NCBI GenBank assembly: GCA_030833315.1
Contig: JAURHM010000001.1
Location: 1 to 50,232, forward strand
Length of the DNA stretch: 50,232 nt
Direction of reading: 5' to 3'
Origin: Burkholderiales bacterium
Lineage (GTDB): Bacteria > Pseudomonadota > Gammaproteobacteria > Burkholderiales > SG8-41
Shown piece after piece: positions 26,907-36,442 of the stretch. The notes beneath the pieces are model-generated. The model saw nothing but the letters and a program-made list of their open reading frames with translations, was not told the DNA's origin and did no database searches. The translations under genes and the position numbers were made by a program. Numbering within the stretch: position 1 is the first letter of the stretch; each line of letters begins with the position of its first letter.

Positions 26907-28669
26907 AGGTCGGAAAGCCGCAGTTTGGCGAGACCCGAACCGCTTTGCTCGAAAACCAGAATATCCTTCGCGGTCAGCGGCTCGCTGACATGCCCGCCCT
27001 GCACGCGTTCACAACCGAGGCCCAGCAGCGCGACTACAGTCTGGCCGTCGTTGACGCCTTCAGCGGTCAGCCGCAATCCCAGGTCGCGGGCAAGGCGGAC
27101 CAGCGCGCGAACCAACTTGCCGTGGACGGGCGACTGCTGCATGTCGGAAACAAAACTGGCGCTCAGCTTCAGTTCATCGAAGGGCAGTTGCGCAAGATTG
27201 CTAAGCGATGAGGCGCCGGTGGCGAACCCGTCGATACCGAGGCGCACGCCAAGACGCTTCAATCGCGCCAACGCATCCCTGACGGGGCCGAGATCGCCGG
27301 CGATTGCGGTCTCATGAATGCCGATGACCACGCGACCCGGCGGCACACCCCAGGTCCGCAATGCGCGGTCGACAAATTCCGGAAAGTCCGGCTGCAGCAG
27401 TCCGCTGGCGGAAACCGTCAGTCCGAGTTTGCACTCCAGCCCGGCGCGCGCAAACTCCGCCCCCTGTCGTAACGCATTGTTGAAAATCCACCAGGTCAGT
27501 TCACGGATCATCCCCGCGGTTTCCGCGGTTTGCAGCGCCTGATCTTCCGACATCTCGCCGAGTTCGGCATCGTTCCAGCGCAGGATGCAGTCCAGTCCGC
27601 CGATGCGGCCCGACTGCGCATCGAGCTGCGGTTCAAACAACAGATCCAGCGTGCCCTGATCCAGCGCATGGCGCAGGCGGCCTTCGTAACGCATCTCGCG
27701 TTCTTCGTTGGCGCCGTGTGCGGGGTCATAAACCGCGGTACGGACCTGGGCGTTACGCGCCTCGCGCGCCGCCAGCTTGGCATTGCGCACGAGAGTCTGC
27801 GGATCGGAACCGTGTTCGGGAAACACCGCGATGCCGATTACCGCGTCGCTATCAAAGGAACGGTCGCCCAGCGGAATCGGCGCCTCGAGTGTGCCGAGCA
27901 CCTTGTTGGCAGCCAGTATCGCCACACCCTCGCCAGCGATACGCGGCAGCAGGCAGGCAAACTGGTCGCGGCTGACACGGCCCAGCTGATCCTGCTTGCG
28001 CAGCACGCCTTCGCGCATGCGCCGCATGACCCGCAGCATGAATGCCTCGCCTTTCTGCAAACCCAATTGGCGGTCAATCTGTTCAGTCTTGCCCACCTGC
28101 AGCAGCAGCAGCGCCAAATGCTTGCCGTCCTGCTTGTGGGTTTCGATGGCAACACGGAAAATTTCCATGAACGCCGCGTATTCGGGCATCGGCAACGTGC
28201 GCACCACGCCGCCTTCATCCTGCCCGCGCGACGCCAGCGATGCCAGCAGCGCCAGTTGCAGAAAATTGAAACGCTGCAGCGCGATCAGGCTTTCGCTGCA
28301 ACGTTCGGGTTCCGCGGCATAGAGTCGCAGCGCGCCGCGCGTCATTGCCGCCTGGAAGCGCTGGCAATCGCGACGCATGCGTTCCAGCGGCTCGCCTTCG
28401 GCATCCAGCGCCCACTCACCCAGTGCGGCGATGACCGGAGCGGGATCGGTGCCGCCTTTGGCAAACGCGGCGTCCAGAGCGCCTGCTGCAGGCACAAACA
28501 GATCGGGAGCGCGTTCGCAGACATCGGCAACCACGCTGGCCACGGTGGCAAAGGTGTCGGGGCCCGCGCCGAATTCCTCGGCAAGCCGGGCAGTCAATGC
28601 ACCCAGGCTGGATGCTGCTTCGCCGCCTGACGGCTCAGAGGAAGAAATCGGAGGGATCGATGTTGACAC
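26903..28669 (-). CDS. GGDEF-EAL protein with both catalytic sites degenerate
   Basis: 588 residues, no membrane helix. Residues 1-150 are a helical region without a known domain. A GGDEF fold runs about 160-318, but GG(D/E)EF is replaced by SRDQF (233-237). An EAL fold runs about 325-580: EAL is replaced by DCI in GLDCILRW (358-365) and DDFGTG by DGFATG (480-485), and DRSFV reads SASFV. Neither synthesis nor hydrolysis of c-di-GMP is expected; binding or scaffolding is possible (inference). The start is GTG, overlapping the HD-GYP gene by 35 bases, and its stop overlaps the GAF pseudogene. Confidence 0.88.
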   Translation of the reverse strand: MSTSIPPISSSEPSGGEAASSLGALTARLAEEFGAGPDTFATVASVVADVCERAPDLFVPAAGALDAAFAKGGTDPAPVIAALGEWALDAEGEPLERMRRDCQRFQAAMTRGALRLYAAEPERCSESLIALQRFNFLQLALLASLASRGQDEGGVVRTLPMPEYAAFMEIFRVAIETHKQDGKHLALLLLQVGKTEQIDRQLGLQKGEAFMLRVMRRMREGVLRKQDQLGRVSRDQFACLLPRIAGEGVAILAANKVLGTLEAPIPLGDRSFDSDAVIGIAVFPEHGSDPQTLVRNAKLAAREARNAQVRTAVYDPAHGANEEREMRYEGRLRHALDQGTLDLLFEPQLDAQSGRIGGLDCILRWNDAELGEMSEDQALQTAETAGMIRELTWWIFNNALRQGAEFARAGLECKLGLTVSASGLLQPDFPEFVDRALRTWGVPPGRVVIGIHETAIAGDLGPVRDALARLKRLGVRLGIDGFATGASSLSNLAQLPFDELKLSASFVSDMQQSPVHGKLVRALVRLARDLGLRLTAEGVNDGQTVVALLGLGCERVQGGHVSEPLTAKDILVFEQSGSGLAKLRLSDL

Positions 28670-29879
28670 TGCCCTGCTCCAGCGTGCGCTTGATGCGATA
28701 GGGAACGCCCGGTGCGGCCTTCGGTTCCTGCGCCAGGTCGAGGATCATCTGCGGGTGCAGCGGATTGCCTTTTGCGTCGAGCACCACCATCACCCGCGGC
28801 AACAGGCGCCTCACCATGTTCTGTGCGATCACGATGCCAACCTCTCCGGAGTTCAGCTCGACCAGCGCGCCGACCGGGAAGATGCCGATGCATTGCACGA
28901 ACTGTTCGACAAGCGGGCCGTCGAACAGGGTGTTGCGCGAGTTATACAGGAAATTCAGCGCGTTCGACGGCGAATAAACCTCACCGTAGGAGCGTGTATT
29001 GATCATCGCGTCAAAACAGTCGACCAGGCCGGCAATCGCGCCGAACAGACCGATCTGGTCGCCCTTGAGTCCCTTTTCGTAACCGCTGCCGTCATAACGT
29101 TCATGGTGCAGCGCGGCCAGAGCAGGCAGTTCGGGTGGCAATCCGGGCGTATCCCTGAGGATCGCCACCGAATGAGTGGTATGACTGCGGCAGACCATCA
29201 TTTCGACCTTGCTCAGCGCCCCCTTTTTGGTGACCACTTCCTCGGGCACCGCGGTCATGCCGACGTCCTGCAGCAAACCAACCATGCCCAGCAGATCGAG
29301 CTGTTCACGCGGCAACTGCAGGAAGCGGCCGAAGGTCAGCATGTAAATCGAAACACCGAAGGCACGGTCCAGCGTATGGCCACCCCTCTGTTTGAGCTTG
29401 GCCAGCAACATCATCGCATCCGGATTGCGCACCACGCTGTCCGTCATGCTTGTCACGGCCTCCTGCACGCGCGGCGCATCCAGCGCCTTGCCGGCCTCGA
29501 TGTTACTCATGATGTCCTTGAGCACCGCCTCGGTCTGGCGCTGCGCGGTCCGGGCGACAGGCAGTTCCTCGTCAACGGTAGCCTGCTCGCGATAGGTAAC
29601 CTTGGCCTTGATGGTGGCCAGCACGCTGGGGCCCAGCGGGGGCGGCGGCTTCGGCGGTCCGCCCACATCACCGGTCTGCAGCTGACTGCGGTCCGGCAGG
29701 TCAGGGCACTTGTCGAGGTCGATATAGACTTTTTTGCAGTACTTCTTCAGCGCTTCCAGCTGCTTTTCGTCGCTGAGTATGAAACCCTGGTACATGAACG
29801 GTGTTTCCGTCCATGGCCGGTCCAGTTCGGAGATGAACACCCCGAACTCGAGTTTTTCGACTGGAACCTCTTTTTTCAT
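28635..29879 (-). CDS. HD-GYP-like protein with DUF3391, HD motif altered
   Basis: 414 residues. The N-terminal DUF3391 region starts VPVEKLEFGVFISELDRPWT (about 5-60). After a Pro-rich linker (75-84) an HD-GYP domain follows. The metal-binding HD is QD (GLLQDVGMTAVPEE, 202-215), and the GYP signature reads HHERYDGSGYEKG (258-270), with P replaced by E. SHTTHSVAIL and FDAMINTRSYGEVYSP are otherwise normal. Loss of the HD histidine makes phosphodiesterase activity doubtful. It lies 93 bases after the cyclic-nucleotide phosphodiesterase gene. Confidence 0.9.
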   Translation of the reverse strand: MKKEVPVEKLEFGVFISELDRPWTETPFMYQGFILSDEKQLEALKKYCKKVYIDLDKCPDLPDRSQLQTGDVGGPPKPPPPLGPSVLATIKAKVTYREQATVDEELPVARTAQRQTEAVLKDIMSNIEAGKALDAPRVQEAVTSMTDSVVRNPDAMMLLAKLKQRGGHTLDRAFGVSIYMLTFGRFLQLPREQLDLLGMVGLLQDVGMTAVPEEVVTKKGALSKVEMMVCRSHTTHSVAILRDTPGLPPELPALAALHHERYDGSGYEKGLKGDQIGLFGAIAGLVDCFDAMINTRSYGEVYSPSNALNFLYNSRNTLFDGPLVEQFVQCIGIFPVGALVELNSGEVGIVIAQNMVRRLLPRVMVVLDAKGNPLHPQMILDLAQEPKAAPGVPYRIKRTLEQGSVNIDPSDFFL

Positions 29880-29972
29880 TTTTGAATTGAAATGCCAGCG
29901 CTGTGCCGACGATACCCCTCTGGGAATTCTCCGTCCTCACCGGCAGGCGCGCAAGCCGGGCCTGCACCAGCA

Positions 29973-30743
29973 TCAGAAGTCGAAAACCTGGTTGTTGTGA
30001 AGCAGCCGCGGCGGCACAGGTGTTGAAAGTTCCTCAATCTCCTGCATCGTAAGCTCGATTTCGCTGGGCTTAAGGTGGGTTATATAGACTTCAGCCGGAC
30101 GTTTGAGTTTGGCCAGTTGTTCACCAAGCATCGACGGGCAGAGATGCAGGGCCAATTCGGCCAGCCGGCGGTCCTTGTCGGAAAATGCGGTTTCAATAAT
30201 CAGGTATTTGAGATTGTCGACGCCGTTGACGATCTCCCACAGCGCGTCGTTCGGACCGGTATCGCCGCTGAACACCAGGCTGCTCTTGCCGCTGTTCAGC
30301 CAGTAGCCGACTGCCGGCACGGTGTGATTCGCGGGCAGCGCGGTAATCGTGCGTCCTTTGCCGATGTCGATGACGTTACCCACGGCGATTTCCTGATACT
30401 GCATGAACGGCTCCTGGGCCGTTGGAATCACCGTGAAATCCGGCCAGATGTCCCAGTTGAACAGGTTCTTTTTCAGGATTTCGATGGTCGGTGCCGTGGC
30501 ATGGACCGTCAGCGGCTTCGGCCGCATTGCACCGACCGAATCCAGAATAAAAGCGATGGAGTCCACGTGATCGAGATGGGAATGCGTGACAAACACATGG
30601 TCAATCAACGCCAGTTCCGGAAGCGAGAGCTCACCAGCGCCGGTTCCGGCGTCTATAAGAATATCCTGATCAACCAGGAAAGACGTCGTCCGGTGCTGTT
30701 GTCCGCCAATGCTTCCGGAGCAGCCGAGTACGCGAAGGCGCAT
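29973..30743 (-). CDS. Class II 3',5'-cyclic-nucleotide phosphodiesterase, metallo-beta-lactamase fold
   Basis: 256 residues, cytoplasmic. Zinc ligands are visible in VFVTHSHLDHVDSIAF (HxHxDH type), PANHTVPAVGYWL, VFSGDTGPNDALWE and YITHLKPSE. The NHTVPAVGYWLNSG and SGDTGPND segments match the class II cAMP phosphodiesterases (CpdP type) and not RNase Z. It is expected to hydrolyse cAMP or cGMP. First gene of the signalling locus; the last gene, a likely cyclase, is dead, so the hydrolase outlived the likely local source of its substrate. Confidence 0.85.
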   Translation of the reverse strand: MRLRVLGCSGSIGGQQHRTTSFLVDQDILIDAGTGAGELSLPELALIDHVFVTHSHLDHVDSIAFILDSVGAMRPKPLTVHATAPTIEILKKNLFNWDIWPDFTVIPTAQEPFMQYQEIAVGNVIDIGKGRTITALPANHTVPAVGYWLNSGKSSLVFSGDTGPNDALWEIVNGVDNLKYLIIETAFSDKDRRLAELALHLCPSMLGEQLAKLKRPAEVYITHLKPSEIELTMQEIEELSTPVPPRLLHNNQVFDF

Positions 30744-30903
30744 GTTGTGCCGGGCCTAAGAATTTACCAATGGCGCCCGCAGGCACGTGGGGCCGAAAAC
30801 AGCGTTTTGGCTTCCCGACGGGGTGCTCATGAAACACTTTCACAAAATTGGGGGGAGCAGCGATTTTAACACAAAGCGACGGCGCTTCTAAGGCGAATAC
30901 GGG

Positions 30904-31527
30904 TCAGGGTCCGTAACGCAATTCCAGCAGAATCCGGCTCTTGACAGGGCGCTCGTTCTTGAAGCCCGGTGAAAACCGCGCAGCCAGCAACAAGTCGCGC
31001 GCAGATGCCGCCAGCGCCGCCGGCAAATCTCCCGTGATCACCTCTGCCTCGACCGCGTATCCCGTGATGTCGATGCTGACCCAGAAACGTACGACGCCGA
31101 CGCTTCCCAACCCGGTCCTCAGATCCAGCGGCATCAACGGAACCGGAAAACGATCGAGCTCGCGCGCCGGATAAATGCGCAGGTCAGGCACTGCGGCGCC
31201 GGGACTTTCTGCAGGGCGTATATCAGCGGCTGACACGACAGCCGGCAGCTTCTGCGTAATACGATTCCGTGCAGGCTCTGGCACTGCTTCCGGCAACAAT
31301 GGCGGGTTCTCCGCAACCGCCGTTTCCGTCGCTGCCATCAACACCGCGGGCAACTCCAACTGCGCCTGCAACTGCGGCATCACGACAGGGAACTGCGGCG
31401 CGCCGCCGGAAGGCCGCCAGCCGTCAACTATCAGGTAATGCACAAGGGCCGATACCATCAGCGCCGGCAACAGACGCCGCCATGGCCAGCGCACTTCCAG
31501 AGAGAAATGCCAAGCGGCGGCGACCAT
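30904..31527 (-). CDS. TonB-like energy transducer, C-terminal domain protein
   Basis: 207 residues. One N-terminal membrane helix lies near residues 17-35 (LLPALMVSALVHYLIVDGW), a Pro/Ala-rich periplasmic spacer follows, and a C-terminal alpha/beta domain of TonB type covers about residues 135-205 (VGVVRFWVSIDITGYAVEAE and LLLAARFSPGFKNERPVKSR, including the F-x-P-G turn). It is short for a true TonB and no exbBD is near, so the partner is unknown. It starts 16 bases after dsbC on the same strand. Confidence 0.75.
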   Translation of the reverse strand: MVAAAWHFSLEVRWPWRRLLPALMVSALVHYLIVDGWRPSGGAPQFPVVMPQLQAQLELPAVLMAATETAVAENPPLLPEAVPEPARNRITQKLPAVVSAADIRPAESPGAAVPDLRIYPARELDRFPVPLMPLDLRTGLGSVGVVRFWVSIDITGYAVEAEVITGDLPAALAASARDLLLAARFSPGFKNERPVKSRILLELRYGP

Positions 31528-31543
31528 GTACCTACTACATTCT

Positions 31544-32254
31544 TTACTTCACGGCCGCCAGCGCCTGCTCCAGCTTGTCGGCAGGCATATAACCGCCAAC
31601 TTGCTGGCCGTTGGCGAGATAAACCGCCGGCGTGCCGCGTACGCCGAAACGCTTCGCCAGCGCCTCGTTTTCCTCGATCGGCGTTGCGCAGTTCTTGGGT
31701 CCGTTGGCCGGCAGAAACGCCTTGTTCATCAGATCGTCCCAAGCGCGCGAGCGGTCCTTAGAGCACCACACCAGCTTCGACTTCTCCACCGAGTCCGGCG
31801 ACAGGATCGGCAACAGGAATGTGTAGACGGTGATGTCCGTCATTTTGTTGATTTCCTTCTGCAGTTCCTTGCAGTAACCGCAGTTCGGATCCTCGAAGGT
31901 ATACACCACGCGTTTGCCGTTGCCGCGCACCCGCTTGATGGCGTTGGCCTGAGCGCCTGCCAGTGCCCCGGATGCGATCTGGTCGCGCCGTTCACCTGTC
32001 AGATTACGTTGCTTCGAAGAGCGCAGGTCAAACAGGTTGCCCAGCATCATATAGGTCAGTTTTTCGTCGCTGTAGACGACCTGTCCATCAAAAACAATCT
32101 CATACAACCCCGGAAAGGGCATGCGGGACACCGACTCGATTTTCATTTCGGGGAACCGGGCCTGGAAACTGCGGCGCACGCTGGTTTCGTCCGCCTGCAC
32201 CGTACTGATGAAGATCATTGCAGCGCAAAGCGCTGACATCATGCGAATGAACAT
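31544..32254 (-). CDS. dsbC: Thiol:disulfide interchange protein DsbC
   Basis: Periplasmic disulfide isomerase. 236 residues. The signal peptide (about 1-21) is followed by an N-terminal dimerisation domain and a thioredoxin domain with the active site PNCGYCKELQ (Cys125, Cys128). A second Cys pair (LVWCSKDR and NCATPIEEN) is typical of DsbC, and GTPAVYLANGQQVGGY has the cis-Pro. AGGAA lies 9 bases before the ATG. The reducing partner DsbD is not in the window. Confidence 0.95.
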   Translation of the reverse strand: MFIRMMSALCAAMIFISTVQADETSVRRSFQARFPEMKIESVSRMPFPGLYEIVFDGQVVYSDEKLTYMMLGNLFDLRSSKQRNLTGERRDQIASGALAGAQANAIKRVRGNGKRVVYTFEDPNCGYCKELQKEINKMTDITVYTFLLPILSPDSVEKSKLVWCSKDRSRAWDDLMNKAFLPANGPKNCATPIEENEALAKRFGVRGTPAVYLANGQQVGGYMPADKLEQALAAVK

Positions 32255-32324
32255 AGGGAATTTCCTGAGCTAAAGGCTCGTTATTGAAAAAAACAGCAAA
32301 AACTGCGGCCGGAAAAAGCGCCAC

Positions 32325-33524
32325 TCACGCCACCGCGTGCCGGATCAGCAGGTTTTTCAGGACCGGCAACTGGTTCAACGCGCCAAGGCCGAAATTGCGT
32401 ACCCCGGACAACAAGACCGATTTTGAGCCAAAAAGTTTCTGCAGCGCATCGGTGCTAATCGCGATCGAAGCAATATCCTCGCGCCGTGCACGCTCATAAC
32501 GGCGCAGCAGTGTCAGATCGCCGCAATCCTGGCGAGGCGCGCGGCAAGCCAGCACTTCGGCCAGCACCCGCGCATCACGGAATCCGAGGTTCACGCCCTG
32601 TCCGGCCAGCGGATGCACGTTATGTGCGGCATCGCCGGCGAGCGCGAGTCGCGGCGCGATCAATCGCGCCACATGCGCCAGCCGCAAGGGAAACGCCGCT
32701 GCCGGCGTGATCCGCTGCAGTTGGCCGACGGCGCCCTTGCTGGCTTCCGCCACATGCTCCGCCAGCGACTCCGCCGACAGGGCGAGCAGTGTTTGCGTGT
32801 GCTCTTCGTTGGTCGACCACACCATCGACACGCGATTGCCAGGCAAGGGCAGCAGGGCCAGGATGCCGTCGTCACGGAACCACTGGGATGCCGTGCCGTG
32901 ATGCGGTTTTTCGGTGTTGAAATTGGCGACGACCCCGGATTGCCGGTATTCGCTGATAGCGGCGTCAATGCCGGCCTCACGCCGCACCAGCGAATCGCGG
33001 CCATCGGTACCGACCACCAATTGCGCGTCCAGCGACGCTCCATCCGCCAACGTAATCTGCGCAGACTGTTCGCTGATGGCCAGTCCGGCCGCCTGGGCGG
33101 GACAGATCATGCGAATGCCATTTGAATCCGCAATCACCTCAAGCATCGCGCGTTGCATGGCGCCGCTTTCGACGATATAGGCCAGTTCCGGCAGACCGGC
33201 GTCGTAGGCACTGAACTGCAGGCGGCTGTCGCGCCGGTCGCCGGCAATCGCCATGGTCTCGACACGCTGCACGCGCTGCGGATCCAGCCGCGACCAGACG
33301 CCGAGGTCTTGCAGAAATGCAGCATTTCCAGGACTGATCGCATAAACGCGGCTGTCCCAGGCGCCATCCACCGGTGCCGCAGCAGGCGCCTGCGGTTCAA
33401 TCAGTGCGACCTGCAAAGCGGACGGCTGCAGGGCCAGCGCCAGACTGGCCCCGACCAGCCCGCCGCCGACGATGGCGACGTCGCAATGGTCAGGCATGTT
33501 GTCGGGCTTGTTTGCGGTATTCAT
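32325..33524 (-). CDS. UbiH/UbiF/VisC-family FAD-dependent ubiquinone hydroxylase
   Basis: Flavin monooxygenase of ubiquinone ring hydroxylation. 399 residues. CDVAIVGGGLVGASLALAL binds FAD, QLVVGTDGRDSLVRREAGI is the GD motif, and LALAGDAAHNVHPLAGQGVN followed by LGFRD is the family fingerprint. Motifs do not tell UbiH from UbiI or UbiF. With coq7 in the window covering the C6 step, UbiH (C1) or UbiI (C5) is likelier. The ATG is at 33524; an internal ATG 27 bases later is also possible. Confidence 0.9.
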   Translation of the reverse strand: MNTANKPDNMPDHCDVAIVGGGLVGASLALALQPSALQVALIEPQAPAAAPVDGAWDSRVYAISPGNAAFLQDLGVWSRLDPQRVQRVETMAIAGDRRDSRLQFSAYDAGLPELAYIVESGAMQRAMLEVIADSNGIRMICPAQAAGLAISEQSAQITLADGASLDAQLVVGTDGRDSLVRREAGIDAAISEYRQSGVVANFNTEKPHHGTASQWFRDDGILALLPLPGNRVSMVWSTNEEHTQTLLALSAESLAEHVAEASKGAVGQLQRITPAAAFPLRLAHVARLIAPRLALAGDAAHNVHPLAGQGVNLGFRDARVLAEVLACRAPRQDCGDLTLLRRYERARREDIASIAISTDALQKLFGSKSVLLSGVRNFGLGALNQLPVLKNLLIRHAVA

Positions 33525-33623
33525 GATGTTGCCGGTTGTGAGTATGGAGGGTGGCCAATCTGCAAAAAACGGTCAAGGCCCGGATTTTTCAGGGAAATCC
33601 GGCATTTGCTGCGGTTTTTCAGC

Positions 33624-33652
33624 TTGACAAGTTTACCCTCGCTCCTTAGACT
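33624..33652 (+). promoter_or_regulatory. Sigma-70 promoter of the tRNA gene
   Basis: A perfect TTGACA (33624-33629) and TAGACT (33647-33652) are separated by 17 bases. The expected start is about 10 bases before the mature tRNA 5' end. Confidence 0.8.
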
Positions 33653-33667
33653 GCCCGGCCTTCCCGT

Positions 33668-33743
33668 GGCGAGTTAGCTCAGTGGTTAGAGCAGTGGAAT
33701 CATAATCCATTGGTCCGGGGTTCAAATCCCTGACTCGCCACCA
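33668..33743 (+). tRNA. tRNA-Met, anticodon CAU (elongator type likely)
   Basis: A 76-base cloverleaf with CCA encoded. Acceptor GGCGAGT/ACTCGCC; D stem GCTC/GAGC; anticodon stem GTGGA/TCCAT with loop ATCATAA; T stem CGGGG/CCCTG with loop TTCAAAT. The anticodon is CAT. The acceptor starts with a paired G and the D loop is short, so it is not an initiator. A minor tRNA-Ile (lysidine-modified CAU) is the main alternative; identity scoring would decide. A T-rich run (33744-33753) follows and may terminate it. Confidence 0.9.
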
Positions 33744-33803
33744 TTTCTTTTTTCCGCCGGCCGTTGCGTTGCCGGCCCAAGCCTCTCGTGTTATCGTGTG
33801 GCT

Positions 33804-34130
33804 ATGCGTAAGTTTTTGCTTTTATTGACTTTTTTAGCCGTCTCCCTGCCCGTCCCGACGATGGCTTGGGAACAGCGTACGCTGCCCGCCAATCTCAAGC
33901 GGGCCGAAATCGGCGCACAGCAGATGCTGCCGTTGATCATGCTCGACAAGGATTTGCGCCGGCTCGCGCCGGGGGGCATCATCGTTGACGCCGCCAACCG
34001 CAAGATCACCCACGGGCAACTGTTGCCCGGCGCCGAAGTGATCTACGAACTCGATCGTAATGGTGAAATCCTGCGTATCGTCGTCCTGACCCCTGAGGAA
34101 AAAGCCCGGCTCGACCGCGCGAAGAAGTAA
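33804..34130 (+). CDS. Small exported protein of unknown function
   Basis: 108 residues. An N-terminal signal peptide (MRKFLLLLTFLAVSLPVPTM, cut near MAWEQ) is followed by about 85 soluble residues with no domain I recognise. It holds the strand-like IIVDAANRKITHGQLLPG and YELDRNGEILRIVVLTPEE. A periplasmic location is likely. I chose the ATG at 33804 over a GTG two codons earlier. It stops 3 bases before the miaB start, so it is in the miaB transcript. Confidence 0.75.
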   Translation: MRKFLLLLTFLAVSLPVPTMAWEQRTLPANLKRAEIGAQQMLPLIMLDKDLRRLAPGGIIVDAANRKITHGQLLPGAEVIYELDRNGEILRIVVLTPEEKARLDRAKK

Positions 34131-34133
34131 GCC

Positions 34134-35480
34134 GTGGGCAAGGTTTACATCAAAACCTTCGGCTGCCAGATGAACGAGTACGACTCGGACAAAATGGCGG
34201 ACGTGCTGCGCGTCGGTGAAGGCCTGACCCCGACTTCAGATCCCGCCGAAGCCGACGTCATCCTGCTCAACACCTGCTCGGTGCGTGAAAAAGCCCAAGA
34301 CAAGGTCTTCAGTGACCTCGGGCGCATCAATGAACTCAAACAGGCGAAACCCGGACTGATCATCGGCGTCGGCGGCTGCGTCGCCAGCCAGGAAGGCGCA
34401 GCCATCGTCAAACGCGCGCCCTATGTCGACGTCGTATTCGGTCCGCAGACACTGCACCGCCTGCCCCAGCTGATACGGGCGCGCCGCCAGTCCGGCAAGC
34501 CGCAGGTCGACATCTCCTTCCCCGAAGTCGAAAAATTCGATCACCTGCCGCCCGCCCGTGTCGAAGGCGTCACCGCCTTTGTCTCGATCATGGAAGGCTG
34601 CAGCAAATACTGTTCGTTCTGCGTCGTGCCGTATACCCGCGGCGAAGAAATCTCGCGGCCCTTAGACGATGTGCTCACCGAAGTTGCCGAACTCGCCGCA
34701 CAGGGGGTCAAGGAAGTGACCCTGCTCGGCCAGAACGTCAATGCCTGGCGCGCGCCGCTGGACGGCGAAGCCGACGGCGCCGATTTCGCGCTGCTGCTGG
34801 AATACGTGGCCGAAATCCCCGGCATCGAACGCATCCGCTACACCACATCACACCCCAAGGAATTCACGCTGCGGCTGATCGAAGCCTATGCGCGCATACC
34901 GCAGCTGGTCAGTCATGTACATCTGCCGGTGCAGTCGGGTTCCGATCGCGTGCTGGCGGCAATGAAACGCGGTTATACGGCGCTCGAATACAAATCGATG
35001 ATCCGCCGCCTGCGCGAAGCGCGGCCGGACATCTGCATCTCGTCGGATTTCATCGTCGGTTTCCCCGGCGAGACTGATGCCGATTTCCAGGCAACGCTTA
35101 AACTGATCGATGACATCGGTTTCGACGCCAGCTTCAGTTTTGTCTACAGCCGGCGTCCGGGCACACCCGCCGCCGATCTGGCCGACGATACGCCGCAGGC
35201 CGTCAAACTGGAACGCCTGCAGCAGCTGCAGCAGAAAAACGATGCGCAGGCACAAGCCATCAGCCGCCGCATGGTCGGCACCCGCCAGCGCGTGCTGGTT
35301 GACGGCGCTTCCCGCCGCGATGCCACAGAACTCGCGGCACGCACCGACAACAACCGTGTCGTCAACTTCGCCGGCCCGCGCGAACTGATCGGCAACTTCA
35401 TCGAAATCACCATCACCGACGCGCTGGCGCATACGCTGCGCGGCGAACCCGTAACTAAAGACTGCGCCGTTACCCATTGA
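34134..35480 (+). CDS. miaB: tRNA-2-methylthio-N6-dimethylallyladenosine synthase
   Basis: Radical SAM enzyme adding the 2-methylthio group to i6A37 of tRNAs that read UNN codons. 448 residues, GTG start. The auxiliary cluster Cys are Cys11 ([12 protein letters not shown]), Cys48 ([11 protein letters not shown]) and Cys82 (GVGGCVAS). The radical SAM Cys are Cys156, Cys160 and Cys163 ([14 protein letters not shown]). A C-terminal TRAM domain fills about the last 65 residues. The stop overlaps the phoH start. Confidence 0.97.
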   Translation: MGKVYIKTFGCQMNEYDSDKMADVLRVGEGLTPTSDPAEADVILLNTCSVREKAQDKVFSDLGRINELKQAKPGLIIGVGGCVASQEGAAIVKRAPYVDVVFGPQTLHRLPQLIRARRQSGKPQVDISFPEVEKFDHLPPARVEGVTAFVSIMEGCSKYCSFCVVPYTRGEEISRPLDDVLTEVAELAAQGVKEVTLLGQNVNAWRAPLDGEADGADFALLLEYVAEIPGIERIRYTTSHPKEFTLRLIEAYARIPQLVSHVHLPVQSGSDRVLAAMKRGYTALEYKSMIRRLREARPDICISSDFIVGFPGETDADFQATLKLIDDIGFDASFSFVYSRRPGTPAADLADDTPQAVKLERLQQLQQKNDAQAQAISRRMVGTRQRVLVDGASRRDATELAARTDNNRVVNFAGPRELIGNFIEITITDALAHTLRGEPVTKDCAVTH

Positions 35481-36442
35481 AACCCTCTGAAATCAGCTTT
35501 ACCCCCGTCGACAACCACCGCCTCGCCAATCTCTGCGGTGCGCTGGACGAAAATCTGCGCCAGATCGAAACCGCGCTGGATGTCGGCATCACCCGCCGCG
35601 GCGAACATTTCGCGCTGACCGGTGCGGTCGAGCGCACGCGCATCGCAGCCCAGGTTCTGCGCAACTTCTACGAAAAGGCGGCGGACCCGCTGTCGCTTGA
35701 CGCGATTCAGCTGGCGCTGATCGAGGCCGGGCATCAAGGTGCCGCGCATGCCGCCGTACCCTCGCCGGCACTGATCACCCTGAAAAAAGACCTGCGCGGC
35801 CGCACGCCGCGACAGAACGAGTATCTGCTCAACATCCAGAAACACGACATCACCTTCAGCATCGGCCCCGCCGGCACCGGCAAAACCTATCTCGCCGTCG
35901 CCTGTGCGGTTGACGCACTGGAACGCGATGCCGTGCAGCGCATCATCCTCGTGCGGCCCGCGGTCGAGGCCGGCGAGCGCCTCGGCTTTCTGCCCGGAGA
36001 TATGGCGCAAAAAGTCGATCCTTACCTTCGCCCTTTGTATGACGCACTCTACGACCTGATGGGTTACGACAAGGTCGCCAAGATGTTCGAACGTCAAGCC
36101 ATTGAAATCGCACCGCTCGCCTTCATGCGCGGCCGCACGCTGAACCACGCTTTCATCATCCTCGACGAAGCGCAGAACACCACGCGCGAACAGATGAAAA
36201 TGTTCCTGACCCGCATCGGCTTCGGCAGCAAGGCGGTGGTTACCGGCGACGTCACCCAGGTTGATTTGCCCAAGGGCCAGATCAGCGGTCTGGTTGAAGC
36301 GCAGGCGGTGCTGAAAAAAGTGCGCGGCATCGCATTCACGTATTTCGATTCAACCGATGTCGTGCGCCATCCGCTGGTGCAGCGCATCGTCAATGCCTAT
36401 GACAAACACGGCAAAACCGACAAGCGGCGCAGTCACGAGTGA
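35477..36442 (+). CDS. ybeZ: PhoH-family ATPase (YbeZ)
   Basis: Cytoplasmic P-loop ATPase that works with YbeY in rRNA maturation and RNA metabolism. 321 residues. Walker A is [11 protein letters not shown] (about 130-140), Walker B is [12 protein letters not shown], and [17 protein letters not shown] follows. The start is TTG, overlapping the miaB stop (TTGA); no ATG exists before the conserved N-terminal region. The 3' end overlaps ybeY by GTGA. Confidence 0.95.
   Translation: MKPSEISFTPVDNHRLANLCGALDENLRQIETALDVGITRRGEHFALTGAVERTRIAAQVLRNFYEKAADPLSLDAIQLALIEAGHQGAAHAAVPSPALITLKKDLRGRTPRQNEYLLNIQKHDITFSIGPAGTGKTYLAVACAVDALERDAVQRIILVRPAVEAGERLGFLPGDMAQKVDPYLRPLYDALYDLMGYDKVAKMFERQAIEIAPLAFMRGRTLNHAFIILDEAQNTTREQMKMFLTRIGFGSKAVVTGDVTQVDLPKGQISGLVEAQAVLKKVRGIAFTYFDSTDVVRHPLVQRIVNAYDKHGKTDKRRSHE

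Noticed and set aside
27530-29885. Long plus-strand frames across the EAL and HD-GYP genes
   Set aside because: The sense strand has conserved domains and coupled starts; these frames are complements with no known fold.
33756-33776. GCCGGC inverted repeat after the tRNA
   Set aside because: A self-complementary 6-mer with a 9-base loop occurs often in GC-rich DNA, and the T-run precedes it instead of following.
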